From: Gigantopelta aegis | Taxonomy: Eukaryota; Mollusca; Gastropoda; Neomphalida; Peltospiridae | Assembly: GCF_016097555.1 (NCBI RefSeq) | Contig: NC_054701.1 | Span: 30,205,658 to 30,269,657 of the forward strand | Direction of reading: 5' to 3' | DNA: 64,000 nt | In this document: in pieces, positions 19,618 through 31,199 of the stretch | How the letters are laid out: each line of letters starts with the position of its first letter | Position numbering within the stretch: the stretch's first letter is position 1 | Program-made: the position numbers and the translations under genes | Notes under the pieces: generated by a model | Database searches by the model: none | What the model was told of the DNA's origin: nothing | What the model saw: the letters and a program-made list of their open reading frames with translations, nothing else

Positions 19618-21590
19618 ATGGCGTCTTCCATCCTGTTTTGGGTTTTCAGTTTTTTCACAATGAGTATGGTATGTCCGGCCTCTGGAGACTTTGCCACGAA
19701 ACAGGATCTGGAGGTCCTGAAATACAGAATTCAATCACTGGAAACCAGTAAACACGACCTAGAAATCAAAGTGCAGTCACTGGAAGCACAGCTGAAAACA
19801 AAAGAAGGTTTGGTTATTTATGGTTATGAGATTTTATACCATACCAACATGGGGATTTCTACATTTACTTCACTGTCCCTAGTTGCCGACTTTCATTTGG
19901 AGCTGTTACAATGTGTTCGTTATGTTGGCATTCGTCGTGGTGGTTTTGCATGGATGTCTCTCTTCGTAGCTCTCCACACTGTTTTATGGATGCTTTCAGA
20001 ATTTGTGCAACATCCGTATTTCATTTATTTGCATTTGTTTGACATCCAGTAGCCGATATAGTTTTCATCTGGGGGTGTCGTTAAGCTTTAATTAAGCGTT
20101 AATTAATCATTCATTTCTTCATTACTTCCTTCTTTCATTCATTCCATTCCATTCATTTATTTCGGTACTATACCGAATTAAATGAATGAATAGGTGAATG
20201 AATGAATCAATCAATTTAAGAATTAATTAATAATTGATTGAATGAATGAATGAATGAATAGGTGAATGAATGAATGAATCAATTTAAGAATTAATTAATA
20301 ATTGATTGAATGAATGAATGAATAGGTGAATGAATGAATCAATCAATTTAAGAATTAATTAATAATTGATTGAATGAATGAATGGCCGAATGTGTATCAT
20401 TATTTTCATGTGCGATTAGTTTGACTGTCTCAAAAACGAAAAACGTAGCAATAGTTGATATAGTACAATATATGTATAAAAAAAACCCAGTAAAGGCCTG
20501 TTAAAGGAGCAGTCTCAAAGTTGCATAATGACCAAAAATATCTATTCTAATTTTTTACAATTGTACAAATTCTACTTTGAATTGTATGTCTACAAAAAAT
20601 TACATAAAACTTTTTTCCCTTTTTTTTTTTTCGTGAATTTTATGCTTTTTGCCTAAGATTCTTAAGGAAACCACTGTTTACGGCTATTGGCAATGCGTTA
20701 CAATTTTGATATTCCCGAGTTAATTAAGCAAAATTTATATATGGGATTGTTTTATTTGTAGATGCGTGTAAAAATTGTGATATATGAGATTTACAACTTC
20801 AAGAATGTAACTTTAACATGATTATTTATTTGTTCGTTTTTGTGGGGCGGGGGCGGTCTAGATCTAGGCCAGTCGATAGAGCAATAGCCTGAGGTGCTTG
20901 CGTAGTAAATCGAACCGCCAATTATCTGATTGGGTTTTTCCATCCCAACCCGTGCCCCGCGACTGGTATATCACAGACCATGGTATGTCCTGTCCAGTCT
21001 GTGGGAAAGTGCATATAAAAAATCCCTTGCTACTAATGGAAAAATGTAGCGGGTTTTCTTTAAGACTTCGTGTCAAAAATTACCAAATGTGCTCTAGTGG
21101 TGTCGTTAAACAAAAACAAACTTAACTTTTGTTCCTTTCGTACTTTTCAGACCGAACACCCCTGATTGCTTTCAGGGCGGGATTTGCGCAGGATCCGGTT
21201 CCGGTAAAATTCCACAACGGTCAGATTATAATCTTCGATAAAGTTTACCGTAACGATGGCAACTCATACAACGAACACTCCGGAATGTTTCACGCACCAG
21301 TTTCTGGACTATATTCATTTACTCTGCAAATTTTCCCAAATGCGTCAGGCATTTTTTTCGAAATGGTTAAAGATGGTAAATTAATAACAGTCTTACTCGT
21401 CAAAGGAGGAGAAACGGGAAGCGCACAAACAGTAATGTATCTCAAATCAGGCCAGGAAGTTTGGGTTGTGGATATTTTCGGTACTAATGACTCAATACGT
21501 GGACACGAGTTGTCAATGTTCAGCGGTTTTCTTATTAGAGCCAGCAACAATCCCCACATTACGAACGGAGGGTCATCCGTGGTGGGTTAG
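19618..21590 (+). CDS. Secreted C1q-domain protein, gene C (two exons)
   Basis: Exon 1 is 19618-19807 (donor GTTTGG) and exon 2 is 21151-21590 (acceptor TCGTACTTTTCAG). The phase-1 junction gives Asp64, and the product is 209 residues. The first ATG gives a clear signal peptide (MASSILFWVFSFFTMSMVCP); a later Met would lack most of it. Residues 27-63 are the longest coiled coil of the cluster (one extra heptad, SKHDLEIK). The C1q domain reads LIAFRAGFA, IIFDKVYRNDGNSY, HSGMFHAPVSGLYSF and MFSGFLIR, then a tail NGGSSVVG shared with gene D. A SINE-C copy ends about 25 bp before the exon 2 acceptor. A poly(A) signal lies at 21803-21808. Confidence 0.92.
20100..20385. repeat. AATG/ATTC-based minisatellite, unit about 65 bp
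   Basis: Repeats of GAATGAATGAATAGGTGAAT with CAATTTAAGAATTAATTAAT are about three and a half copies long. They lie in the intron of C1q gene C and follow a LINE-tail-like GGGTGTCGTTAAG motif at 20075. Confidence 0.85.
20845..21125 (+). mobile_element. SINE-C in the intron of C1q gene C
   Basis: The tRNA-like head reads CCAGTCGATAGAGCAATAGCC with a weak B box (GTAAATCGAACCGCC). The body has GTGGGAAAGTGCATATAAAA and the tail CTCTAGTGGTGTCGTTAAAC followed by AAAAACAAACTT. It ends about 25 bp upstream of exon 2. Confidence 0.9.
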
Positions 21591-21802
21591 AACAGGGCCC
21601 GTGACTTTAAAAGTGTAGAGACAAGACTCACATTTTTAATGACGTCTCATGCATGCAATTGGTATGCATGGTGTTGTCATGACATTAAAGTATCAGACTC
21701 TGTCAGAGTCTTGAATCTAGACTAAATGGCCAGAACTGCTAATATTTCTAATATTTCAAGTCTTCAATGCTGTCATATATTATAACCTATTGCAGAAGGT
21801 CT

Positions 21803-21808
21803 AATAAA
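21803..21808 (+). promoter_or_regulatory. Poly(A) signal of C1q gene C
   Basis: AATAAA lies about 213 bp after the stop codon of gene C. Confidence 0.45.
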
Positions 21809-21868
21809 ATAACATTTGCAATGGATACTGACTTGTAATTGTATCATTTGCATCTGGTTTTTGTAGTA

Positions 21869-22110
21869 GGATGTAGCTTAGTTGTATAAAGATCGCTTGA
21901 GATGCGATGAGTCGTAAGATCGAATACCCTCGGCGGACTCGGTTTTTTTTTAGCGTTCCTCACGTCTAGTATGTCACAAAAGCGGTCATGTGCATATGAC
22001 AAGACCCATTTCCACAGCAACCTGTGTGACAGCAGCGAATTTCCCCTCACTTCAAACCACAAGTCGCAGTAACCGTACGTTAAACACCAAATAACCGAAT
22101 GTATCCCTTT
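21869..22110 (+). mobile_element. SINE-E, tRNA-headed, source of the neighbouring satellite
   Basis: GGATGTAGCTTAGTTGTATA resembles an A box and GTAAGATCGAATACCC a B box. The 3' part (CCCCTCACTTCAAACCACAA and the following TCGCAGTAACCGTACGTTAA) is the same sequence as the 68-bp satellite unit that follows directly. Confidence 0.75.
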
Positions 22111-24085
22111 CCCCTCACTTTAAACCACGAGTAGCAGTAACCGTACGTTAAACACCAAATAACCGAATGTATCCCTTTCCCCTCACTTTAAACCACGAGT
22201 CGCAGTAACCGTACCTTAAACACCAAATAACCGAATGTATCCCTTTCCCCTCACTTTAAANNNNNNNNNNNNNNNNNNNNNNNNNNNNNNNNNNNNNNNN
22301 NNNNNNNNNNNNNNNNNNNNNNNNNNNNNNNNNNNNNNNNNNNNNNNNNNNNNNNNNNNNNNNNNNNNNNNNNNNNNNNNNNNNNNNNNNNNNNNNNNNN
22401 NNNNNNNNNNNNNNNNNNNNNNNNNNNNNNNNNNNNNNNNNNNNNNNNNNNNNNNNNNNNTTTAAACCACGAGTAGCAGTAACCGTACCTTAAACACCAA
22501 ATAACCGAATGTATCCCTTTCCCCTCACTTTAAACCACGAGTAGCAGTAACCGTACCTTAAACACCAAATAACCGAATGTATCCCTTTCCCCTCACTTTA
22601 AACCACGAGTAGCAGTAACCGTACCTTAAACACCAAATAACCGAATGTATCCCTTTCCCCTCACTTTAAACCACGAGTAGCAGTAACCGTACCTTAAACA
22701 CCAAATAACCGAATGTATCCCTTTCCCCTCACTTTAAACCACGAGTAGCAGTAACCGTACCTTAAACACCAAATAACCGAATGTATCCCTTTCCCCTCAC
22801 TTTAAACCACGAGTAGCAGTAACCGTACCTTAAACACCAAATAACCGAATGTATCCCTTTCCCCTCACTTTAAACCACGAGTAGCAGTAACCGTACCTTA
22901 AACACCAAATAACCGAATGTATCCCTTTCCCCTCACTTTAAACCACGAGTAGCAGTAACCGTACCTTAAACACCAAATAACCGAATGTATCCCTTTCCCC
23001 TCACTTTAAACCACGAGTAGCAGTAACCGTACCTTAAACACCAAATAACCGAATGTATCCCTTTCCCCTCACTTTAAACCACGAGTAGCAGTAACCGTAC
23101 CTTAAACACCAAATAACCGAATGTATCCCTTTCCCCTCACTTTAAACCACGAGTAGCAGTAACCGTACCTTAAACACCAAATAACCGAATGTATCCCTTT
23201 CCCCTCACTTTAAACCACGAGTCGCAGTAACCGTACCTTAAACACCAAATAACCGAATGTATCCCTTTCCCCTCACTTTAAACCACGAGTAGCAGTAACC
23301 GTACCTTAAACACCAAATAACCGAATGTATCCCTTTCCCCTCACTTTAAACCACGAGTAGCAGTAACCGTACCTTAAACACCAAATAACCGAATGTATCC
23401 CTTTCCCCTCACTTTAAACCACGAGTAGCAGTAACCGTACCTTAAACACCAAATAACCGAATGTATCCCTTTCCCCTCACTTTAAACCACGAGTAGCAGT
23501 AACCGTACCTTAAACACCAAATAACCGAATGTATCCCTTTCCCCTCACTTTAAACCACGAGTCGCAGTAACCGTACGTTAAACACCAAATAACCGAATGT
23601 ATCCCTTTCCCCTCACTTTAAACCACGAGTAGCAGTAACCGTACCTTAAACACCAAATAACCGAATGTATCCCTTTCCCCTCACTTTAAACCACGAGTAG
23701 CAGTAACCGTACCTTAAACACCAAATAACCGAATGTATCCCTTTCCCCTCACTTTAAACCACGAGTAGCAGTAACCGTACCTTAAACACCAAATAACCGA
23801 ATGTATCCCTTTCCCCTCACTTTAAACCACGAGTAGCAGTAACCGTACCTTAAACACCAAATAACCGAATGTATCCCTTTCCCCTCACTTTAAACCACGA
23901 GTCGCAGTAACCGTACCTTAAACACCAAATAACCGAATGTATCCCTTTCCCCTCACTTTAAACCACGAGTAGCAGTAACCGTACCTTAAACACCAAATAA
24001 CCGAATGTATCCCTTTACCCTCACTTTAAACCACGAGTAGCAGTAACCGTACCTTAAACACCAAATAACCGAATGTATCTCTTTC
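22043..24085. repeat. 68-bp satellite derived from a SINE tail (interrupted by a gap)
   Basis: The unit is AACCACGAGTAGCAGTAACC, GTACCTTAAACACCAAATAA, CCGAATGTATCCCTTTCCCC and TCACTTTA. About 3 units precede the gap and 24 follow it. The first units carry GTCGCAG and GTACGTT as in the SINE, while the interior is mostly GTAGCAG and GTACCTT and almost uniform. The array is certainly collapsed or cut at the 200-N gap. Confidence 0.97.
22261..22460. other. Assembly gap (200 N) inside the satellite
   Basis: A placeholder of exactly 200 N. The true size is unknown, and the first exon of C1q unit D could in principle be missing here. Confidence 0.99.
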
Positions 24086-24243
24086 CCCTATTTTACAATT
24101 TCCCCCTAATTTTTAATATGAAAAAGAAAAAACACACCTCTTTATCTAAATCCTATTCAAACTAGGGCACACTGTCTAACTGAAACAATTGATTAAAGAG
24201 AAGCGAATTGATACGATCAAAGACATGAAGTCAGCACGAGAGA

Positions 24244-24638
24244 ACTTAAAGGAACATTCCCGAGTTTGCTGCATTGTAAGATGCTTCCAACTAATAAAAT
24301 ATTTCTACGATTGAACTTACATATTAAATATATTTTCTTGTTTATAATATCAGTGTTTGTATATTCAATGTATTTGTGGTCGTCTTAATATTTGTAAGAA
24401 GCCCAAACTGGATTTTGTCTTCAAATAATTTCGTACGTACGACAAAAAGCTTATTTTAGGAAATAGAATGTAATTTAACCTAGTACAAATATTCGAACGA
24501 TCAGAAACACGTTTAATATACAGCCACTAATATTTTATGCTGGACAGTATATTTGATATGTAATTACAATCGTTAAAAAGTCTCTTTTAGTCGATAACAT
24601 CTTAAACATTGCAGCAAACTCAGGAATGTCCCTTTATG
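24244..24638. mobile_element. TTAA-type MITE, full length
   Basis: TTAAAGGAACATTCCCGAGT then TTGCTGCATTGTAAGATGC at the left, and GCAGCAAACTCAGGAATGTC then CCTTTA at the right. The interior is itself a long imperfect palindrome around a CGTACGTACG centre. Other copies are at 42078-42459, 56590-56878 and 59073-59461. TTAA target sites suggest a piggyBac-type source. Confidence 0.85.
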
Positions 24639-24639
24639 A

Positions 24640-25530
24640 AAGGGAATTAAAGAAGATGACTTTCAGACGTTCTTTCGACAATAGCAAAACTAATGGAATA
24701 AGTGTGTATGTGCAGAAGAGTACCTCTTAGGGTCTTATGTATTTCTTAAGGTTTTAATATTAAATGTTGGTACTGTTAATGTAACAACATTGCTAAATTA
24801 AATTTAATGGAGTTTTGTTTTTAGAAATATATTCATAAAAGGTAGCTATTTCGAATACCAAGATGTCCACCGTGAAACCAATCTCCATTTTGTATACCGA
24901 TTTACAGATGGTATCTCAATATATTGAATGTTCTCAAATCCAATCCCACAGACGATACTTGTAACATACGTAGCTAAAACTGCTACCCGCAGCTTATCAG
25001 TAGACGTATATACCATGGATATAAATACTACCAGCCCTCAACTTTAAAGTAAATCGGAAAAACAAGTGGGTTAAGCTGCTCGTTTCAAACATAACGAGTA
25101 GCGTCTATGACCACCTTAGTTCCGCACAGAAATTGTCATGCTATTTTTAATAGGGCCCCGCGCACGCATGGGCGTACATAGGGGGGGGGGGGGGGTCGAT
25201 GGGTTTACATAGACATATCTAGTACGAAGAAATATTCTTTAAACTCCTCTAGGGCACTGACTTAAATTGAAAAGAAAGATAGAGAAGAAAAAAAGAAAAG
25301 AAATAAGGAACGAAAGAAGGAACAGAGTTACTTTGTGCATAATTGCGCATATATAACAGTATATTCATAGAGATACCCACATAAATAAATACACACATAT
25401 ATATTATACATATATTCACACATCTACCAGAAATATACGGAAGATATTAAATTAAAGTATTTGTTCTAAAATGTGTCATACATATATAGGTTTTACTGAC
25501 AGTGTAGTGTACTTTTCTCTTTTTTCCCCC
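24640..25530. other. No exon found upstream of C1q exon D
   Basis: I searched for the signal-peptide/coiled-coil exon motif (LEVLK...SLEAQ) and did not find it in this stretch on the plus strand. It contains a G-run at 25180-25194 and A-rich sequence only. Confidence 0.5.
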
Positions 25531-25532
25531 AG

Positions 25533-25975
25533 ATCGCACACCACTGATTAGTTTCAGAGCTGGATTTTCACATGATCCGGTTCCATTAAAATTCAGCAAC
25601 GGTCAGATTGTTGCCTTCGATAAAGTTTACCTCAACGATGGTAACGCGTACATTGCACATTCGGGCATGTTTCACTCACCAGTTTCTGGACTGTATATAT
25701 TCACTCTGCATGTTTTGCCATCGTCTTCAGAAATGGAATTTAGTATAATTAAAGATGGTACACAAGTAGCATACATGGTATCCACTAGTTCGGGAGGAAC
25801 AGAAAGCATTCAAACAGTGATACACCTTCACAAAGGGCAAGAAGTTTGGATTATGAAGAATTGGGGTGGCGACACATTACGTGGCTACCAGTTAACTACT
25901 TTCAGTGGCTTTCTCCTTAGAACTGACGATGACAACTCACTTGTTTCAAATGGAGGATCACTCGTCGTGGGATAG
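25533..25975 (+). CDS. C1q-domain exon, unit D (first exon not visible)
   Basis: An acceptor (CTTTTTTCCCCCAG) is followed by an open exon with the same phase-1 start as genes A-C, reading RTPLISFRAGFSHDPVPLKF, VAFDKVYLNDGNAY, HSGMFHSPVSGLYIF and TTFSGFLLR, with a tail NGGSLVVG and stop. It is a complete C1q domain of about 147 residues without defects. No leader/coil exon is present in the 3.9 kb separating it from gene C. It could be spliced from gene C's exon 1 as an alternative last exon, have lost its leader, or have it in the assembly gap. A poly(A) signal lies 34 bp after the stop. Confidence 0.85.
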
Positions 25976-26008
25976 CTTTACGTTGTTAGCTCATGTATCA
26001 GTGATTAT

Positions 26009-26014
26009 AATAAA
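26009..26014 (+). promoter_or_regulatory. Poly(A) signal of C1q unit D
   Basis: AATAAATAAA lies just downstream of the stop codon, showing that this exon has its own 3' end. Confidence 0.55.
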
Positions 26015-26374
26015 TAAATTATTCATGTAACTCTCTTTTATGTATTGACATGTGAATTTCTGCAATGAAATGTATTTGTTGAAAAGGAAAGAAATGTTTA
26101 ATAACACTTCATTACATTTACGATACCTCAAAACATTTACAACTATGACTATTTGGTGTCTAATACGGTTATTTCGACATTAAAAGAGAACACCCACTGT
26201 TAGCACATAGGCTACTCCTAACAATAACGTAGCAAGGGATCCTTTACACGCAGTTCCCCATAGCCTTTGATATACCAGCCGTTACATTGATTGGTACAGG
26301 AGAAAAACTGGGGTTCGTTGGATCGATCGGTTTTGTTTCAGATTTATTTTTTTGTCTTCATTTGTTTGGGTTTG

Positions 26375-26378
<4 letters not shown>

Positions 26379-26405
<27 letters not shown>
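26379..26405. repeat. Poly-G tract
   Basis: A guanine homopolymer of about 27 bases. Confidence 0.95.
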
Positions 26406-26609
26406 TCGTGAATTTATGAAATTTGGGAACTTTCAGGGGTCGTTATTCTGGGACGGTGAAACTATTTTATAGCAAGCCACATCTTTACCACTAATGAGTC
26501 TCTTACGTCAATGAGCATCCAGAAACTAAAAAGAATGCCTATATCATCCAAATATCTGATTTAGAAAGTTCACCGCATGACTTTGATATTATAGTACATC
26601 GCACAAAGC

Positions 26610-26680
26610 AATTATTGCTCTACCATAGGCAGCATATTCCCCAGATTTTAGTCCCATTGAACACTTAAGGATAGGAATAC
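26610..26680 (+). pseudogene. Tiny Tc1/mariner transposase relic
   Basis: The reading AAYSPDFSPIEHLR matches the signature around the catalytic Glu of Tc1 transposases (usually YSPDLNPIEHLW). A stop lies just before it, and no terminal repeats are visible. Confidence 0.6.
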
Positions 26681-27060
26681 AACAAACTGAATACAGACAG
26701 GTACGACCATAATAAAACCTCGAGTTGACCCAATAGGACTTAAAAGTCTAGTTTTAAAGAAATAGATTAGTGTTCGATCCACATATTTGAATATTCTTTT
26801 ACTAATTTGGTATACGAAATATTCGAATAATATTTTCAAATATTTGAATATATGGAGTTTTCAGGTCGGATGGGAAAATTACTCTAAATGAGATCAATAA
26901 TGCGGTTTCTTTTAATTATAAGATCAGTCCTGCATGCTGCTTGCCTCGTGCAATGAGTTGGGAAGATAAAACATGTCTGGAGTTTCAGAATACAGTAGTG
27001 ACGTCATGTGGGTCGCTGAAATTCATAAAAAGTAGTGTCGATAACACGGGAATGGGGTTC

Positions 27061-27451
27061 AAAAGAAAGAAAGAAGTGTTTTATTTAACGACGCACTCAA
27101 CACATTTTATTTACGGTTATATGGCGTCAGACATATGATTAAGGACCACATAGATTTTGAGAGGAAACCCGCTGTCGCCACTACATGGGCTACTCTTCCG
27201 ATTGGCAGCAAGGGATCTTTTATTTGCACTTCCCACAGGCAGGATAGCACAAACCATGGCCTTTGTTGAACCAGTTGTGGATCACTGGTCGGTGCAAGTG
27301 GTTTACACCTACCCATTGAGCCTTGCGGAGCACTCACTCAGGGTTTGGAGTCGGTATCTGGATTAAAAATCCCATGCCTCGACTGGGATCCGAACCCAGT
27401 ACCTACCAGCCTGTAGACCGATGACCTGCCACGACGCCACCGAGGCCGGTA
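27061..27451 (-). mobile_element. SINE-A, full length, with target-site duplication
   Basis: Complete from the tail (AAGAAAGAAAGAAGTG, then TTATTTAACGACGCACTC) to the head (CGACGCCACCGAGGCCGG), reading on the minus strand. It is flanked by a perfect 12-bp repeat GGAATGGGGTTC (27049-27060 and 27452-27463). Close similarity to the 11228 and 16247 copies implies fairly recent activity. Confidence 0.96.
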
Positions 27452-27479
27452 GGAATGGGGTTCATGTACACTAATCAAT

Positions 27480-28040
27480 ATGTCAATTTCAAATCTTATA
27501 AACAAGAACTAAAACAAATCTCTGCGATCAATTCATACAACAGTAGTTTTTCGGACAATATAACAATTTTTAAATGCCAATTTTAAACATTCTAAATTTT
27601 AATTCGAAACCAATTTGACGAGATTATCGTACCAAAATGATACGGCATAACTAAATTGCCTACTTCAGATTTAAGATTAACACTAGAAACGGGTATCTAG
27701 ATTAAAATGCTATGTAAACTTTGTAATACTGATATTGGAGATGAACATCATTATTTATTAAATTGTAAAAATCTAAATATTGAAAACAGAAGAAATTTAT
27801 GTAAACATATAAAACTAATTCTAGCGTGTTTAAAATGAAACGTATGCTGTTTTTGAGTAAGGCCTTGTGAACTTGAGAACTGATGCTTCTCTTTCGCACA
27901 CTTTAGCTATGTTGATTAAGTTCCCGATGTTCATTGTTAACTATAGATATTCCGTGTTGATGCGTGTTCTTGTCATGTATGTTAACTATGTAGTTGCATT
28001 GTCATATTGTTACATATTGTAATGTGTCTGAGTGCTGTTA
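27480..28040 (+). mobile_element. Degenerate LINE 3' end
   Basis: Readings LRLTLETGI and MLCKLCNTDIGDEHHYLLNC match the C-terminal RLPIETGR and CxxC...HxxxxC zinc-knuckle region of invertebrate LINE ORF2. The upstream part (LTRLSYQNDTA) is interrupted by stops. A tail rich in T and ending GTTAAATAAATCCATCC follows. Confidence 0.65.
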
Positions 28041-28429
28041 AATAAATCCATCCGAATCCGTTCAAAGCTCGTCTCGAAATATATAGTTTAGAGCTGAGCA
28101 CTATCAGGATGCTATATTTTCTAGCAAAAAACCCTCAGAAAACACAACCCACCCCCACCCAAAAAACAACAACAACAACAACAACAACAAAAACATGTGA
28201 ACTGATCTGGTGGTTTTCTGTATGAGATCCGGGTACATATTGTTTGGTCATACTGTTTTAGTGTTGTTCACATTTTGATATTTGTATTTATAATATTGAG
28301 AAGTCAAGACATATAGCTAGGTTATCTACCAACCACTACTGCATTATGATTTGTGTTTGTTTTCGTTCGTAACTATGCCTTTTGGCGGTTATTAATAGTC
28401 TATTACACAATTCAAACTATAAAAACATC

Positions 28430-28520
28430 GTTAGTTTAATGATTTGGTATTCGAATATTCGCTCGTTATTTCTATCGAATATTCGAATATCATTTCAAGG
28501 TCGAATATCGAACACTAAAT
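28430..28520. repeat. TTCGAATATTCG palindromic repeat
   Basis: Clustered TATTCGAATATTCG motifs occur here. A similar cluster lies at 26755-26850. They may be ends of a small foldback element. Confidence 0.4.
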
Positions 28521-28711
28521 AAATGGATATGTGTTATGGAATATGTGGAAAGATATTTTGCTGAAGGGAGAACATGCGGATGGTTTCTTTTTTCACATGA
28601 AGAATTTACTTTTTACATAATTAAGAAAAACTGATTAAATCAAATAGTGAAACTGTACCGACCATAATCTATGCGTGTTTGCCATGGCATTTGTACTGAA
28701 CATTAAGCGAT

Positions 28712-28962
28712 CATCTCTTCTGGTTTTGGTAACGTAGTGGTAAAACCATCAGCGTTAAAGCTGGTAGATACTGGGTTCGCTGCTGTTCTGTCTGTGGGAA
28801 GGTGCATATATAAGATCCCTTACTGCTAATGGACAAATGTAGCAGGGTTTCTCTTAAGGCTATGAGTAAAAACATTACCAAATATTTGACATCCAATAAC
28901 CGATGATTAATAAATTATTGTGCTCTAGTGGTGTCGTTAAACAAAACAAGCTTTAACTTTTC
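28712..28962 (+). mobile_element. SINE-C copy with a variant head
   Basis: The head TTTGGTAACGTAGTGGTAAA has the B box TACTGGGTTCG, the body GTGGGAAGGTGCATATATAA and the tail CTCTAGTGGTGTCGTTAAAC. The centre is deleted. Confidence 0.85.
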
Positions 28963-29400
28963 CATGTACCTTTTCACGTCAATATAACAGAATACTACTT
29001 CTAGAACTGGTGAGCTTTGAAACCACATAAAGGCACAATGATTGTTTGTTCAGGATCTATTGATTCTGCTACATTACATGTAAGATTGGTTCCCTTGATT
29101 TACCAAAAGGCTGTGATGAGTTCTATGCGTCATAGTCACTGATGATACATTTGGGGTTTGCCATACATTCTACAAAGGTTCTGTACAAAATTAGTGATAT
29201 GTTAAGTGGCTCTCCCATTTGGGTTGACTATGGTTATTGCGTTAATTAATGTTTTTAATTATTACAGAAACGAATATATCCCAGAGGTTTAAAAGTTAAC
29301 TTTGTTTTGTTTAATAAAACCACTAGATTAATCAATTACCGGAATGTTTTTATAATTCTGATACATACTTTAGAGAAAACTCACATTAGTAGCAATGGTC
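28963..29400. other. No recognisable feature
   Basis: Ordinary AT-rich spacer before the AT microsatellite. Confidence 0.4.
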
Positions 29401-29403
29401 GTG

Positions 29404-29426
29404 TGTATATATATATATATATATTA

Positions 29427-29507
<81 letters not shown>

Positions 29508-29540
29508 CATACATACATACATATATATATATATATATCG
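29404..29540. repeat. (AT)n microsatellite
   Basis: About 135 bp of TA dinucleotides with a TACATACA block. It lies directly upstream of the right segmental duplication copy. Confidence 0.97.
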
Positions 29541-30184
29541 ATACACCGTTCGATCCTATTCAGACCTAAAATGGTTGCAACATGTTTTGTGAAAACTAAT
29601 AAACGAATAATTACAAATAGTTCTTAAGATAACAAGGATCGAAGTTAGTATATTTTTTTCACAGTGCATATCACGACATTTGTAAAGTATTGCTTGAAAT
29701 AAGAAACATCTCAAATGAACCATTAACGGGTAGAGACCTTACTATCCACCGCACATGAAGCGAATGCTATACATAGTATGCAACTCCGGTCGATCTCGCG
29801 ATTGCACAGATCAGTTGCCTTTTGACGTTTTCTGCATCGGACTGTGATTGTGCGACGATCACATTCGTCGCCGATCCAGTGTGACCCGAGTACTCTTGCG
29901 ATTAGATGGTGTTACGACGATCGGCATCAATCGGCGATCCAAACAATCATCCGTCACAAGAGTTCATAAGAGTTCACTGTGGTGCGACAAAACAGGTTCC
30001 CGACCATCGGACACAGATTGCAGTCAACCTGACCGTGTTTCGGACTTCCGCTGTGCAAATTATACACGCCGCAAGATTGTCATACGCTTTCCCTCGTTTA
30101 GAGTAAAAAAAAAAAAAAATTGATCCCGACCATCGGGGTCTGATCTGTGTAATAGCAATGTCGACCTGAACTAGGCTTAAGTCA

Positions 30185-30405
30185 CGTAGATCGACACAAT
30201 GTGATCCAGATCGACACAGACTGACGCAGATGGAAGTAGACTGACTCAGACTGACGCAGATCGAAGTAGACTGATGCAGATCGAAGTAGACTGACGCAGA
30301 TCGATGTAGACCGACTCCGACTGACGCAAATCGAAGTAGACTGACTCAGACTGACGCAGATCAAAGTAGACTGATTTAGATTAACGCAAATCGACACAGA
30401 TTGAC
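30185..30405. repeat. GACGCAGATCGAAGTAGACT minisatellite, right copy
   Basis: The same repeat as 905-1075, with a slightly different unit order. Confidence 0.85.
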
Positions 30406-31199
30406 GCAGACGCTCCGCAATAGATCTACAAAATTTTAATTTCTCTGATATGCCACTGATTGGAAGTAGACCGACGCAGACTGGCTGCGACCAAGTTCCC
30501 ATAACATGTTTCTCTGGTCGGCAGCATCTTACATATTGTACGGAAACAGAGACGTTTATTTTGCCAGTAATGGAACATCAACCGAGTTTTCGGTTTTCGT
30601 ACGAATGACATCATTCATGAATCTGCATAGCAGCAAACCAAATGCTAATATTCCCTACAACAAAAACAAGAATTAAACAAGAATGCATGAATAAATGTTT
30701 AACGACACCCCATCGCAAAGAAAACATCGGTGTCAAACAAAGGGTGAAACTAGTTCTATAGTATTTTTATAAATATGTACACTATTGTCCATAGGTAGCC
30801 GGGAAGTAAATTGCCCAATAAGCGTTGTATTACACACGAAAGTAGTACATTGTAAATACAGCCAGTGTTTCTATAAATATGTTTCAGTTGTTGGCGAGTA
30901 AAAAATTTGGTATTTGCCAGGATGGCATCTGTGTAATATGCTATTCACAAGTTTGTTGAATTAATTGTTATTTTCCATCACCTATTTCTGTGTACCGTGT
31001 ATGAATACAAGCATGGGATGTATTGATTTCCTAGAAGCCGTGAAAAGCTTTTTGTCCACCACTCTAATCTACACAAACTTGCTGTTACTAAGACCTCACA
31101 CAAGTAACATATAATCTGAAAATGACAGGTGTATTTGTCCGAACTTTGTCACCACTATAATCTATATAAACTTGCTGTCACTAAAAACTCACACAAGTA

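Noticed and set aside
22043-24085. CRISPR-like array of regularly spaced repeats
   Set aside because: The sequence is continuous 68-bp tandem repeat without unique spacers, and the context is eukaryotic.
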